Below are positions 34,577 through 43,267 of a stretch of DNA of 64,000 nucleotides, piece after piece (position 1 is the stretch's first letter; every line of letters begins with the position of its first letter). The notes beneath the pieces were generated by a model that made no database searches, had not been told where the DNA came from, and worked only from the letters and a program-made list of their open reading frames with translations. This DNA is from UBA7455 sp026713185. Lineage in GTDB: Bacteria; Pseudomonadota; Gammaproteobacteria; Pseudomonadales; Azotimanducaceae. The stretch covers positions 682,001 to 746,000 of the forward strand of contig OY762456.1 in assembly GCA_963665785.1 (NCBI GenBank), given 5' to 3'. Both the position numbers and the translations under genes were made by a program.

Positions 34577-36050
34577 AAGAGTTTTTACTAAACTTGCCGC
34601 CCTGGGGGTAGCTATCGGAATAATCGCGATCAACATGCTATCTGGCATCCCGGTGATGGCTGCCGAAAAGGTGAAACCCAATTTCTTATTCATCTTATCC
34701 GACGATCACAGTGTGCCGCATGTGGGCGCCTATGGCGATGAGAACAGCTTAACATTTGAGATTACACCCCACCTGGACGCCTTGGCCAAAGAATCGATGG
34801 TGTTTACAAGAGCCTATACCACGGCACCGCATTGCGCACCATCGCGAGTTTCTATTTTTACCGGTCGCTCACCGATCGCTACGAGAACATCGAGATTTGC
34901 TCAACCCGCTCAAAAAGAGACCTTATTTTTCACTGATATTCTGAAACAGAATGGATATTGGGTCGGACTTGGTGGACGGGGACACCATTTGCATGGCCGG
35001 TCCTCTGTACGCCCACACATTAAAGAACAATTCGAAGAATCTGAATTGTTTGTTTACGACCGATTTGATCATATCGATGTCGGGAAATCTCATGGCCGAT
35101 CATTGGCGAAAATCCCGGAATCCTTTTCTGCACTCCTTGATAAAATCCCCGGGAACCAACCATTCTTTCTATATTTCGGTTTCATCCAACCCCATCGCCC
35201 GTGGTCAAAAGACATATCGGGAATCAATCCCGATGAGCTAAAGCTTCCGCCTGATTGGCCCGACCTCCCGGAGGTAAGAGAAGACTACGCCAGATACCTC
35301 AACGAATTGCGCGATATGGATTGGGGCTTCGGACAAATCGACAGCATTCTTGAAGCTCGTGGATTGAAGGACAATACCATCGTTATTTTCATGGGCGACA
35401 ATGGCGAGGCGTTGTTACGCGGGAAGGGGACGCTCTACACACGCGGCATTAATGTGCCGCTGATAGTCAGATGGCCCGACAAAATAGAACCACACACAAC
35501 GAGTGATATCATGATCAGTGGTGAGGATATGGCTCCAACCATTTTGCAAATGGCGGGGCTGAAACCCACGGATGAGATGACAGGTGTGAGCTTCTTACCG
35601 GCGTTACTCGGAGAGCAAATGGATGCGCGAAAGTTTGTTTTCGCTGAGAGAAGCTGGCAAGGCGGTTATCTGACACGATCCGATGGTTTCGACCTGATCC
35701 GCACCGTCATTTCAAAAGACTATCAATTCATTTACAACGTCTTACCCGATAGGCCCTACTCCATGGGGAATACAGATGTTTGGAAGAAGATGCAAGAAGA
35801 CCAGAGCGAGTTAAGCGAACGACATCGCAAGCTTTTCTTTCAAGATCCGCGCCCGATCGTGGAGCTTTATGATTTGAAAAACGATCCTTTCCAATTGCAG
35901 AACCTCGCGGGAAATCCCGAAACAAAGGAGATAGAGAAAATGCTGCGGATAACATTAGACAAATGGATCATCAGAGAAGGAGATTTCGTTCCTATTATGG
36001 ATGAATTGTTTGAATTGGGAGGAAGAGCAAAAAGGGGCATTCAAGATTAG
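34569..36050 (+). CDS. type I sulfatase, exported (Tat-like signal)
   Basis: 493 residues from GTG 34569 behind gaggtgtcag; it overlaps the glycosidase stop. The N-terminus NRRVFTKLAALGVAIG carries a twin-Arg motif and a hydrophobic stretch ending at AMA/AEK-like cleavage. FILSDDHSVPHVGAYG binds the calcium, and HCAPSRVSIFTGRSP is the C-x-P-S-R motif whose Cys becomes formylglycine. VIFMGDNGEALLRGKG is the later metal/substrate block. It hydrolyses sulfate esters in the periplasm; fits heparan/choline-sulfatase-like groups but the substrate is not determined. Confidence 0.94.
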   Translation: MNRRVFTKLAALGVAIGIIAINMLSGIPVMAAEKVKPNFLFILSDDHSVPHVGAYGDENSLTFEITPHLDALAKESMVFTRAYTTAPHCAPSRVSIFTGRSPIATRTSRFAQPAQKETLFFTDILKQNGYWVGLGGRGHHLHGRSSVRPHIKEQFEESELFVYDRFDHIDVGKSHGRSLAKIPESFSALLDKIPGNQPFFLYFGFIQPHRPWSKDISGINPDELKLPPDWPDLPEVREDYARYLNELRDMDWGFGQIDSILEARGLKDNTIVIFMGDNGEALLRGKGTLYTRGINVPLIVRWPDKIEPHTTSDIMISGEDMAPTILQMAGLKPTDEMTGVSFLPALLGEQMDARKFVFAERSWQGGYLTRSDGFDLIRTVISKDYQFIYNVLPDRPYSMGNTDVWKKMQEDQSELSERHRKLFFQDPRPIVELYDLKNDPFQLQNLAGNPETKEIEKMLRITLDKWIIREGDFVPIMDELFELGGRAKRGIQD

Positions 36051-36121
36051 AATATTTGCACTTGAATACTTCGGTACCTCAGCTCTATCGGCTGCTGGCT
36101 GAGCGCGGACTACGGGATCGA

Positions 36122-36388
36122 TTATCCTGATCGATACACATCTCGTCGGTGCCCCACCTTCAAGATGATGATTATTAGATGCTTGTCTTCAATACTGTAC
36201 AGGATTCGATAGTTTCCAACACGTACTCGATAGATATTGTTCTGTCCTCGGAGTTTCCGCGAATGATTTGGCCTTGGTTCACGGCTTAGTTCCTGAATAC
36301 GTTTGAGAATAATAATTTGGTCTTTCTGTGAAAGTTTTCGCAGTTGCTTTTCTGCGGTTGATGATACTTCAATTTCATAATTTGCCAT
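36122..36388 (-). CDS. RelE/ParE-family toxin
   Basis: 88 residues of the RelE fold: N-terminal YEIEVSSTAEKQLRKLSQKDQ, then SRKLRGQNNIYRVRVGNYRILYSIEDKHLIIIILKVGHRRDVY, a near-canonical RelE/mRNA-interferase C-terminus with R-V-G-x-Y-R-I-x-Y and the H-R-x-x-V-Y ending. It overlaps the antitoxin gene upstream by 14 bases, so both are translated together. Confidence 0.92.
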   Translation of the reverse strand: MANYEIEVSSTAEKQLRKLSQKDQIIILKRIQELSREPRPNHSRKLRGQNNIYRVRVGNYRILYSIEDKHLIIIILKVGHRRDVYRSG

Positions 36389-36599
36389 TGAGTTTTAAAT
36401 CTCTGACGACATCTTCCAATGGTCGGGTAGGTTCAAACCGAATTCGAGTGAGATCTTCAAGGTCTTCCAACTCTTCCAGCTTGTCTATTAGTGCATCCTC
36501 GATGAAACGGTTCATTTTTAACCCGCGAATCTCACAAATTTCTTCAACCGCCTTTTTGACATCAGCATCAATACGGGTTGCCAGTTGTTTTTGGGACAT
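36375..36599 (-). CDS. ribbon-helix-helix antitoxin
   Basis: 74 residues from ATG 36599 (MSQKQLATRIDADVKKAVEEICEIRGLKMNRFIEDALIDKL pattern, seen in pieces), a typical RHH DNA-binding start followed by an acidic coil (KLEELEDLEDLTRIRFE) that would wrap the toxin. Upstream ATG 36611 adds four residues. Precedes the RelE-type toxin with overlap, standard for type II modules, which are autorepressed by the antitoxin complex. Confidence 0.88.
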   Translation of the reverse strand: MSQKQLATRIDADVKKAVEEICEIRGLKMNRFIEDALIDKLEELEDLEDLTRIRFEPTRPLEDVVRDLKLNGKL

Positions 36600-36736
36600 G
36601 ATAAATACCACTATCTATAAGATGATATCATTTTCTACCATACGCTAGCAAAAGTGTCAAACACCTGGCAAACCAGACCCTGCATCCATGGTGGGCAGTG
36701 CGCTCATAGTGCGGAGATAGTCGCGATATTCCATGG

Positions 36737-37924
36737 CTACCAGTCCACTGCATCGACAACGCTGAGCATGCTGTCACGTAGCCAATCCAGGCTGGGTCGT
36801 GTTGCGGTATAAGCTTTAATGAGCTGTTTCATGTACTCGATGCCTGATCTGACATCGTCGATACATACGTTAAGGTCTCGTGTGCGCAACCCACAGGCGT
36901 GCAAGCCGAAGTGCTTCATCGCCTCCAGATCAGGCCATTGTTTTCTGCCACCCAACGACAGTGCCGGAAGATCTTTTGGCAGGTAGATTGTGGTCGTCAC
37001 AAGATCGTAGACAGGTGCAAGCCACTTGTTTGAGATGTCGTCGTACAGAATGCCAAAGTTCTTTAGATGTGCATCACCGTTTTTTAGTGCGATGGAAAGT
37101 AGTATGACTTTGAAAAGGTGACGTTTCGACTCAAATACCGGTTCGCAGGGCACTCTGCCGAAGAGGTCGGCAACATTCTCGTAACTGCCTGTATATTTCC
37201 CACTGCTGGGAAGATTCAGAAGGGCACACGCTTCTTCAAATGCCAACTGTTTGTGCGTCTCGATGTCGAATCTCTTAATGATCAGCATCTCGCCACTTTC
37301 TGCCAGATAGTAATCCGGCACGTTAAGTCCGCTTGCCCTGGCGGCCTCCAGGCAAAAGAACTCATTGATAGCGAGCCCGGGGTAGTCTCTACCGGCAGAT
37401 TTTAGAATATACTGGCCACTCAACAGGGCAACTTTTCTGCCATGTTCTGACCAGAGTACTTTCGGTTGGACACCAGAAATCCCGGACTGCAGGGCCAACT
37501 GCTCGAGCAATTCCTTAAACAGTTCCCCGGTTTCGGGGTAAGTCAACAGATCTTGCAGCGTGTATTGCCGGGTGTCAGCAGCCGTCTGGAGTGCCTGGCC
37601 TGGTGCCGTGAAACGCACCTTGCCAATGGTGTTGTTGCCGATCAAACGAAGGAGCACCATGTTGTTGGTGATGTCCATGATTTTGCCAAATCTGGTGTTC
37701 AGGTTTTCAAGCAATGCGCCTTCAGGCAATGACATCTGGAAGGGTGGCATGAGTACTTGTGTATCGTAGGGTTTGATGCGCACTGGCATGGTCAGGGATA
37801 CGAGATCTCTCTCCGGGTTCAGTTCGGCAATGTTCTGATACTGGAACAGGTACTCGTAGTTGTCCTGGATGAGTTCGCCAACCCGGCGGTTATTGACCCA
37901 GACATCCAGAATCTCGGTACTCAT
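36737..37924 (-). CDS. hipA: HipA-type serine/threonine kinase toxin
   Basis: 395 residues with N-subdomain LDVWVNNRRVGELIQ, the SGISGVQPKVLW nucleotide-loop region, LAINEFFCLEAARASGLNVPDYYL, LIIKRFDIE, the catalytic-loop block ALKNGDAHLKNFGILYDD and metal-binding APVYDLVTTTIY. HipA kinases phosphorylate a glutamyl-tRNA synthetase-like target. It overlaps hipB by four bases (ATGA). All major kinase blocks look intact. Confidence 0.93.
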   Translation of the reverse strand: MSTEILDVWVNNRRVGELIQDNYEYLFQYQNIAELNPERDLVSLTMPVRIKPYDTQVLMPPFQMSLPEGALLENLNTRFGKIMDITNNMVLLRLIGNNTIGKVRFTAPGQALQTAADTRQYTLQDLLTYPETGELFKELLEQLALQSGISGVQPKVLWSEHGRKVALLSGQYILKSAGRDYPGLAINEFFCLEAARASGLNVPDYYLAESGEMLIIKRFDIETHKQLAFEEACALLNLPSSGKYTGSYENVADLFGRVPCEPVFESKRHLFKVILLSIALKNGDAHLKNFGILYDDISNKWLAPVYDLVTTTIYLPKDLPALSLGGRKQWPDLEAMKHFGLHACGLRTRDLNVCIDDVRSGIEYMKQLIKAYTATRPSLDWLRDSMLSVVDAVDW

Positions 37925-38160
37925 TTGTCGCTGCCCAACACCGTAACACCACTCACGGGATTCCCGACCACCTCAACAGTCAGGCGCAATGCCTGAAGCA
38001 CTGCCGTCAGTGTCTTGAACTGGATGTCGCTGGCTTGCCCGGTTTCGAGTTTCAGAATAGTATATCGACTGACCCCGGCTCTCTTGGCCAGCGCCTGCTG
38101 GGTAAGATTGAGCGATCGTCGGGTGGCGCGTATTAGCTTGCCGATTTCTGGAAGCGTCAT
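37921..38160 (-). CDS. hipB: HipB-type XRE antitoxin/repressor
   Basis: 79 residues: helix-turn-helix of the XRE type (IGKLIRATRRSLNLTQQALAKRAGVSRYTILKLETGQ) followed by a short C-terminal beta segment VEVVGNPVSG. It neutralises HipA and represses the pair. The upstream AT-rich region holds palindromes with the spacing expected of HipB operators. Confidence 0.93.
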   Translation of the reverse strand: MTLPEIGKLIRATRRSLNLTQQALAKRAGVSRYTILKLETGQASDIQFKTLTAVLQALRLTVEVVGNPVSGVTVLGSDK

Positions 38161-38179
38161 GGTAAAATGTCAACTAATA

Positions 38180-38228
38180 TTGATATTTTTTATCATAATA
38201 CCATAAATATCAATTTATATTGATATTT
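38180..38228. promoter_or_regulatory. candidate HipB operators upstream of hipB
   Basis: A perfect inverted repeat aaatatcaa-N6-ttgatattt spans 38205-38228 and contains TATCA-N8-TGATA (38208-38225), the same layout as the known HipB operator TATCC-N8-GGATA. A further half-site ttgatattt begins at 38180, 40 bases from its twin, and forms TGATA-N5-TATCA at 38181-38195. The sites sit in a very AT-rich stretch just ahead of hipB. Confidence 0.7.
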
Positions 38229-38246
38229 TAACCCCCCGGGGTGGAG

Positions 38247-39596
38247 TTATTGGGGTCGGGTTCCAGCTAACTGACAATAGTGCTGACCCCGTGTGTCTGC
38301 ATTTTCGGCTACCCAGGTTTTGAGCAAATGACGATGCTCATCGAGCACGGTAAGCATGTCATTATCGGCAGCACGATTTACGCATTCACCGGGATCGGAC
38401 TCGAGATCATACAACTCCTCTTCAGCCTCCCCGAAGACATACAGATTATATTTAAAACGCGGACTACAGATCATTCGACCACCACGCGTTTGCGCGACGG
38501 TATAGTTACGCCAGGAATTCGTCGAACCTGCACATAGTTGTTTAACGCTTGATCCGGGCAAGGTATCCGGTGTTGGAACGTCTGCAAATTCACACACCGT
38601 CGGAACTAAATCGAGACCGTTGCAGATCAGATGCTCGTTATCGATTGTCCCTGCGCCTTGTCCATCTGGCAGGCGGATGATAAACGGGACATGCACCGAC
38701 TCTTCATAAAACGTCCGCTTCATCGTCATCTGATGCGCACCATCATGGTCACCATGGTCCGAAGTAAAGATCACCACGGTGTTTTCCAGCAAACCACGCT
38801 CATCTATCGCATCCAATATTCGTTGAATATAGCGATCCGCTTCCTGCATGTAATAGCGATAGGTATTGCGATATTGCTGCCAGGTCTGTGAATCCCATTG
38901 ACTGGCTTCCAACCCATAGCGTCGATTCAAGCCCAACTCAAAAGAGGCTTCATCGCCCAGGGTTCCTTTACGTAATCCTTCGATCCATGAAGTCTCACAC
39001 TCAGTAGGAGCATGATTGGCCGGTAACCCCACATCGACATCTATACTCGGTGCGGTTCCATTTTTCATTTGAGGTAAAAACTTGCAAATATCATGAGGTT
39101 GATCAAACGAAGCCCATAAGAAGAAAGGCCTGTCATGTTGTTCTCTTATGAATTCGGCACAAGCAACAGCGCCGTCTTCTCGAATATCCCCCGATAAATA
39201 GCGGAATGAAAATTTGTCGGCCATTTCCTGAGTAAGACCGTAAGGGCCTTCGATATGCCACTTACCGCCATAGGCGGTTTCATATCCATCTGCCTGCAGT
39301 AACGCACCCAGCGTCGGCGTTTGGATCCAGTCGTGTACTTTGGGTGTACCAGCCACACGATCCTTACTCTGATAATTGTCTTCCATGTCTCCAAACTGAT
39401 GCGGCATATAGCCGCTGATAAAACTATATCGCGCCGGCACACAGAGTGGATTCGTCGTATAACATTTGTCAAAACGAATACCTTCAGCAGCGAGTCGGTC
39501 ACAGGCAGGGGTTTGGATAAACTGCTCACCAGCGCAGCTCATCATTTGCCAATGCTGTTGGTCAGTGGTAATAACGACAATGTTGGGTCTATGCAT
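38247..39596 (-). CDS. type I sulfatase/phosphonate-type hydrolase, cytoplasmic
   Basis: 449 residues from ATG 39596 (MHRPNIVVITTDQQHWQMMS), the family's usual start; a longer frame to 39629 exists. The modification motif is PLCVPARYSFISGYMP (C-x-P-A-R). VVIFTSDHGDHDGAHQMTMKRTFYEESVHVPFIIRLP is the C-terminal metal/substrate block. No signal peptide, unlike the sulfatases at 34569 and 39804, so it would act in the cytoplasm. A cysteine-type enzyme needing a formylglycine-generating system not seen here. Confidence 0.93.
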   Translation of the reverse strand: MHRPNIVVITTDQQHWQMMSCAGEQFIQTPACDRLAAEGIRFDKCYTTNPLCVPARYSFISGYMPHQFGDMEDNYQSKDRVAGTPKVHDWIQTPTLGALLQADGYETAYGGKWHIEGPYGLTQEMADKFSFRYLSGDIREDGAVACAEFIREQHDRPFFLWASFDQPHDICKFLPQMKNGTAPSIDVDVGLPANHAPTECETSWIEGLRKGTLGDEASFELGLNRRYGLEASQWDSQTWQQYRNTYRYYMQEADRYIQRILDAIDERGLLENTVVIFTSDHGDHDGAHQMTMKRTFYEESVHVPFIIRLPDGQGAGTIDNEHLICNGLDLVPTVCEFADVPTPDTLPGSSVKQLCAGSTNSWRNYTVAQTRGGRMICSPRFKYNLYVFGEAEEELYDLESDPGECVNRAADNDMLTVLDEHRHLLKTWVAENADTRGQHYCQLAGTRPQ

Positions 39597-39803
39597 GTCT
39601 AAGAATCCTTTGGTTCGTTTGTTTTGCACCTTGGAGCAGCCTCCTCGAGTTGCGCCAGTCAGGCACCGGGTCTTCCTTACTCTGCGATATCGTCGAACCG
39701 GGACAGCGCCTCATTCTCGACTCGGTGTTTGTCCCATTAATTAAATGTTTTACATACATGGCGGGGATGATTTAATTGGCCTTCGTATTTTTGGTTCTGA
39801 GTT

Positions 39804-41168
39804 ATGAAAAGACGTGATCTATTGAAAGGGGCTGGCGCTGCCGCATTGCTGCCCGCGGCACTGGCGCATGCCGGCAAAGGCAAAAAGAAAACCAACGTCA
39901 TCCTGATTATGACAGATGACACCGGATACGAGGTGTTTGGTTGTTACGGGTCGAAGCAATACCAGACACCCCGTGTTGATCAGTTGGCAGCGACCGGGAT
40001 GCGTTTCAATCACTGTTACTCCAATCCTGTTTGCGCGCCCAGTCGTGTGTCTATCATGACAGGTAAATCCAACGTTAGAAACTACGTGCACTGGGGTATT
40101 CTGGATCCGGGCGAGAAAACCATTGGTCACATAATGAAGGATGCAGGGTACGCAACCTGCGTCACCGGCAAGTGGCAGCTACATGGCGAAGGTACCTTCG
40201 TACCTGAAAAAAAAGGGGCTGGTACGCTGCCTCAGCATGCGGGCTTCGATGAACACTTTTGCTACAACCTGGAGAAATCCCACCACGACTATTGGAAACC
40301 CATTTTCACGGTTAATGGGCAACAAAAAGTCTTTAACGAAAAAGATGCTTACTCCCCGACACTGGCTAACGACTATGTATGCGACTTCATCGACAGAAAG
40401 AAGGATGGTCCCTTCTTCATCTACTATCCTTTAGTGCTTACCCATGGTCCGTTTGAACCGACACCGGACAGTGCCGATCGATCCTCAAAGAATGAGCAGA
40501 AGAACTTCGAGGATATGGTGGCCTATATGGATAAGCTGGTTGGTCGTGTTGTGGATAAGCTGGATGAAACCGGCGTCAGGGAAGATACCCTTGTTCTGTT
40601 TACCGGGGATAACGGATCACCTGGCGGGTCAAAGGGGGGGATTGTCTCTGAATTAAATGGCGTAATGATTGAAGGTGGCAAGAGCAAGCCGACTGATGCT
40701 GGAACGCGTGTAGCTTTGGTGGCCAACATGCCGGGTACAGTTCCTGCGGGGAAGGTCAGCGATGACCTGGTTGATTTCAGCGACATGATGCCAACCATTG
40801 GTGCAATAGGCGGCGCGACCATGCCCAAGGGGGAGGTATTCGATGGCGTCAGTTTTGCGCCACAGCTCCACGGTAGAAAGGGCACACCCCGGGAGTCGAT
40901 TTACCTGTATTTCGAACCCGTGCCAGGACCAGAACCCGATCCGGTAATTTTTGCGCGTGATCAGCGGTGGAAGTTATACAGCGACGGCCAGCTGTATGAC
41001 ATCAGCAAGGATGCGCTCGAACAGCATCCAGTGACCGAGGGCGGCGACAAAGCACGCAGGAAACTGCAGGCGGTGCTGGATTCAATGCCGTCGGAAGGAC
41101 TCAAGATCTACCGGCCGCTCAAGGACCTGATGGAGGGAAGGACCCCTGGTCCGGGAACAGCGTTGTAA
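39804..41168 (+). CDS. type I sulfatase, Tat-exported
   Basis: 454 residues. KRRDLLKGAGAAALLPAALAHA is a clear twin-Arg signal peptide. NVILIMTDDTGYEVFGCYG carries the calcium Asp pair, VCAPSRVSIMTGKSN the C-x-P-S-R motif for formylglycine, and TLVLFTGDNGSPGG the third block. HITGKWQLHGEG-like VTGKWQLHGEG matches the conserved G-K-W region. Arylsulfatase A-like group; natural substrate unknown. Divergent from the sulfatase at 38247 with a ~200-base gap that may hold both promoters. Confidence 0.94.
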   Translation: MKRRDLLKGAGAAALLPAALAHAGKGKKKTNVILIMTDDTGYEVFGCYGSKQYQTPRVDQLAATGMRFNHCYSNPVCAPSRVSIMTGKSNVRNYVHWGILDPGEKTIGHIMKDAGYATCVTGKWQLHGEGTFVPEKKGAGTLPQHAGFDEHFCYNLEKSHHDYWKPIFTVNGQQKVFNEKDAYSPTLANDYVCDFIDRKKDGPFFIYYPLVLTHGPFEPTPDSADRSSKNEQKNFEDMVAYMDKLVGRVVDKLDETGVREDTLVLFTGDNGSPGGSKGGIVSELNGVMIEGGKSKPTDAGTRVALVANMPGTVPAGKVSDDLVDFSDMMPTIGAIGGATMPKGEVFDGVSFAPQLHGRKGTPRESIYLYFEPVPGPEPDPVIFARDQRWKLYSDGQLYDISKDALEQHPVTEGGDKARRKLQAVLDSMPSEGLKIYRPLKDLMEGRTPGPGTAL

Positions 41169-41192
41169 GGAGAAAGCGACAGGAGAATGACG

Positions 41193-41287
41193 ATGAGTCT
41201 GGTAACTCCATTAAAGTTGGGAAACTCCAGCAGGCGCTACATGTGAAAGCGAAGGAAGATTCCGAGTCTCGGTCGCCAGTTGTCTGA
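41193..41287 (+). pseudogene. group II intron reverse transcriptase/maturase 5' remnant
   Basis: ATG 41193 opens MSLVTP, and then, after a one-base shift, KVGKLQQALHVKAKEDSESR is readable before a stop at 41285-41287. The pattern LVTP-x-KVGxLQxALxxKAKxE is the N-terminus of bacterial group II intron maturases, which run over 400 residues. Only about 30 codons survive, with a frameshift, and no intron RNA domains were recognised. A Shine-Dalgarno (aggaga) remains at 41181. Confidence 0.6.
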
Positions 41288-41324
41288 CAATGTGGTTAAA
41301 TCACTTGGAAAGTCCGATAAAAGG

Positions 41325-41348
41325 TCTATAATTAGACTATATTATAGA
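41325..41348. promoter_or_regulatory. palindromic operator candidate upstream of YefM-type antitoxin
   Basis: Inverted repeat tctataat-N8-attataga, 8-base arms, ending 10 bases before the antitoxin start. Position and symmetry fit autoregulation of the toxin-antitoxin pair. The AT-rich sequence also overlaps a plausible promoter. Confidence 0.6.
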
Positions 41349-41358
41349 TCTTGGTTGG

Positions 41359-41628
41359 ATGATTGAAATGAGCCCGGTATCCAGACTAATGGCAGGTAAA
41401 TCTGCCAGCATCACTGACTTTAAAGCTAATCCGAATGCTGTCATCGATCAGTCAGAGGGGGAAGCGATCGCGGTACTCAAAAGTAATGCGCCCTGTTTTT
41501 ACGCAGTTCCTCCTGAACTATATGAGTCCATGTTTGACGCCATGGAAGATCTTGCTTTACTCCTGCAGGCAAATGTTCGTCTGAACGATGGAACAGAGCC
41601 GATAGAAGTCAGCCTGGATGACCTATAA
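41359..41628 (+). CDS. YefM/Phd-family antitoxin
   Basis: 89 residues: SPVSRLMAGKSASITDFKANPNAVIDQSEGEAIAVLKSNAPCFYAVPPELYESM is the Phd/YefM fold (SxTDFKxNP...AVLxxNxPxFYxVP), with an acidic C-terminal helix DALEDL-like AMEDLALLLQANVRLNDGTEPIEVSLDDL that binds toxin. Start may be ATG 41359 or 41368. It overlaps the toxin gene by 11 bases. Confidence 0.88.
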   Translation: MIEMSPVSRLMAGKSASITDFKANPNAVIDQSEGEAIAVLKSNAPCFYAVPPELYESMFDAMEDLALLLQANVRLNDGTEPIEVSLDDL

Positions 41629-41905
41629 GCTAAAGTTTCATCCCGATGCGAGAAACGAGTGGGAAAGGCTGTCTGCTACTGACAAAGCATACTTCAGGAA
41701 AAAACTTGCCCAGCGTCTGGAGAATCCTCATATTCCCGGGTCGAGACTTTCAGGTGGATTCAACCTGTACAAAATCAAAAGAAAGCGACCTCCTCTTCGT
41801 CTCACCTACCAGGTCAATGACGATGAATTCGTTGTCATTGCACTGAGCGTAGGAAAACGAGATGGAGATGTTTATAAAAAAATGATTGAACGATATCGAA
41901 ATTAG
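41618..41905 (+). CDS. RelE/YoeB-superfamily toxin
   Basis: 95 residues: YKLKFHPDARNEWERLSATDKAYFRKKLAQRLENPHIPGSRLSG followed by LYKIKRKRPPLRLTYQVNDDEFVVIALSVGKRDGDVYKKM, the RelE-type ribosome-dependent mRNA interferase pattern. Paired with the YefM-type antitoxin immediately upstream. Confidence 0.9.
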   Translation: MTYKLKFHPDARNEWERLSATDKAYFRKKLAQRLENPHIPGSRLSGGFNLYKIKRKRPPLRLTYQVNDDEFVVIALSVGKRDGDVYKKMIERYRN

Positions 41906-41947
41906 AATTCGGGTCTCCAAAATATCTTTTCGATAACCTCAGGCTCT

Positions 41948-42979
41948 TTAATGCCTGGAAAAGAAGTCCCAGATCACCTCTGTGGCAAAAAAGCCGGATG
42001 CATCTTTCTCCCCAGTCTTATTCCTGTTGGGGGAACTCGGCCATTCATGTCCATAGTTCTCGATCCGGTAGTAGTGTACTTCAACGCCATCACCATCCGG
42101 CAGGTACTTATGCAGCGTCGCATTTTGCGTAGCCTTTATTGTCTCTTTCTTTGCGTAGTTGTTTAGCTCCGCAAAATACCCCACCAGTTCTTCTGCTGAA
42201 GGAAAAGAAGACTTCTTACCACCCTTTGACCGCTTTCCGGTTATGGGTACAAGCTGGTCATCAACACCATGGATGTGCAGTAGTGGTTTTGGTCCCTGGG
42301 GGTCACAGTTGTTCAAAATAGGATACTCGGACAGGCCGGCAACCGGGGCTGCACCTTTAAAAACGTCACCCGCCTGACACATCAGTGTATAGCTCATGTA
42401 GGCGCCATTGGACATACCAGAAACAAAGGTCTTTTCAGGATTCAACTGATACCTGTCCTGAAGGTAGACCGCCAGTTCAGAAAGGAACCCTACATCGTCT
42501 TTGCCGTTTTCAGTGCCAGTATCGTTCCAGCGGACATTGCCCGCAGTGCTGACCAGCTTGCCGTCGACACAAACGTATTTCATCCAGTCATCGGATGGCT
42601 TGTTACTCTGGCATAATTCATCCAGGTCCAGTCCGACCATTTTTGCCTCTTCCCTGTTCAGGATGACGGTTTTTCTGAGGGATTGCGGGTAGACCGCAAG
42701 GAAACCATGCTGTTCGGCCAGCTCATTGAATCCAATTCGATACATTTGCTCACTCTTTCCCCCCAGACCATGTAGAGCAAACAGCATTGGTGCGTTGTCG
42801 GGCAGATTCCGGGGGAGATAGATTTTGTAGGTCCTTTCGACACCCTGATGATCGAACAACAGGTCTTTGCCGTTCATCCCGTCGGACTCGGATTGCGGTG
42901 CTTGACTATACGTAACATTACAGCTTGTCAGCATGAGCAGACCGGCGAGCAGCGCTACGCGTGTTCCTGAATTCATCAT
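41948..42979 (-). CDS. secreted lipoprotein poly(3-hydroxybutyrate) depolymerase-like esterase
   Basis: 343 residues from ATG 42979 (MMNSGTRVALLAGLLMLTSCNVTYS): a lipobox L-T-S-C indicates an outer-membrane or periplasmic lipoprotein. YKIYLPRNLPDNAPMLFALHGLGGKSEQ and the nucleophile motif FVSGMSNGAYMSYTLMC match LpqC/PHB-depolymerase-like esterases; PLLHIHGVDDQLVPITG holds the Asp and a late YGHEWPSSP the His. Acts on polyester or feruloyl-type substrates outside the cytoplasm; exact substrate unknown. Confidence 0.88.
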   Translation of the reverse strand: MMNSGTRVALLAGLLMLTSCNVTYSQAPQSESDGMNGKDLLFDHQGVERTYKIYLPRNLPDNAPMLFALHGLGGKSEQMYRIGFNELAEQHGFLAVYPQSLRKTVILNREEAKMVGLDLDELCQSNKPSDDWMKYVCVDGKLVSTAGNVRWNDTGTENGKDDVGFLSELAVYLQDRYQLNPEKTFVSGMSNGAYMSYTLMCQAGDVFKGAAPVAGLSEYPILNNCDPQGPKPLLHIHGVDDQLVPITGKRSKGGKKSSFPSAEELVGYFAELNNYAKKETIKATQNATLHKYLPDGDGVEVHYYRIENYGHEWPSSPNRNKTGEKDASGFFATEVIWDFFSRH

Positions 42980-43267
42980 GAATTCACCAAGTAAGAAAAC
43001 CACCAGTTAAGCCGAATCTGTGCGGGTATGCAAGGAAGTGGTTCAGCATTCCGTGACAACGTGATTGTGTTGGATGATCCGGTCTGATGTCACTGGTCAG
43101 TCTGAGTTACATTCTCGGGTTCCGGGCAAGTTTTGATTGATAGCACTACAGCACAGCCCACCCCCATCAGCGCCAGATCAAAAAAACCGCTGGCGCGGGA
43201 CACCCGCTTGCTTGAACAGCGATACTGGGGTGCTCGTCAGTTGGGTGTTCCATGAGTCCACAATACT

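Noticed and set aside
36060..36130. Short plus-strand frame NTSVPQLYRLLAERGLRDRLS after the sulfatase, resembling a helix-turn-helix antitoxin piece
   Set aside because: Too short and without start or partner; could be chance. It may still be a remnant.
43004..43267. 264-base gap, minus-strand frame with SRASGFFDLALMGVGCAVVLS that looks membrane-like
   Set aside because: No start or full domain; at most a decayed membrane-protein end.
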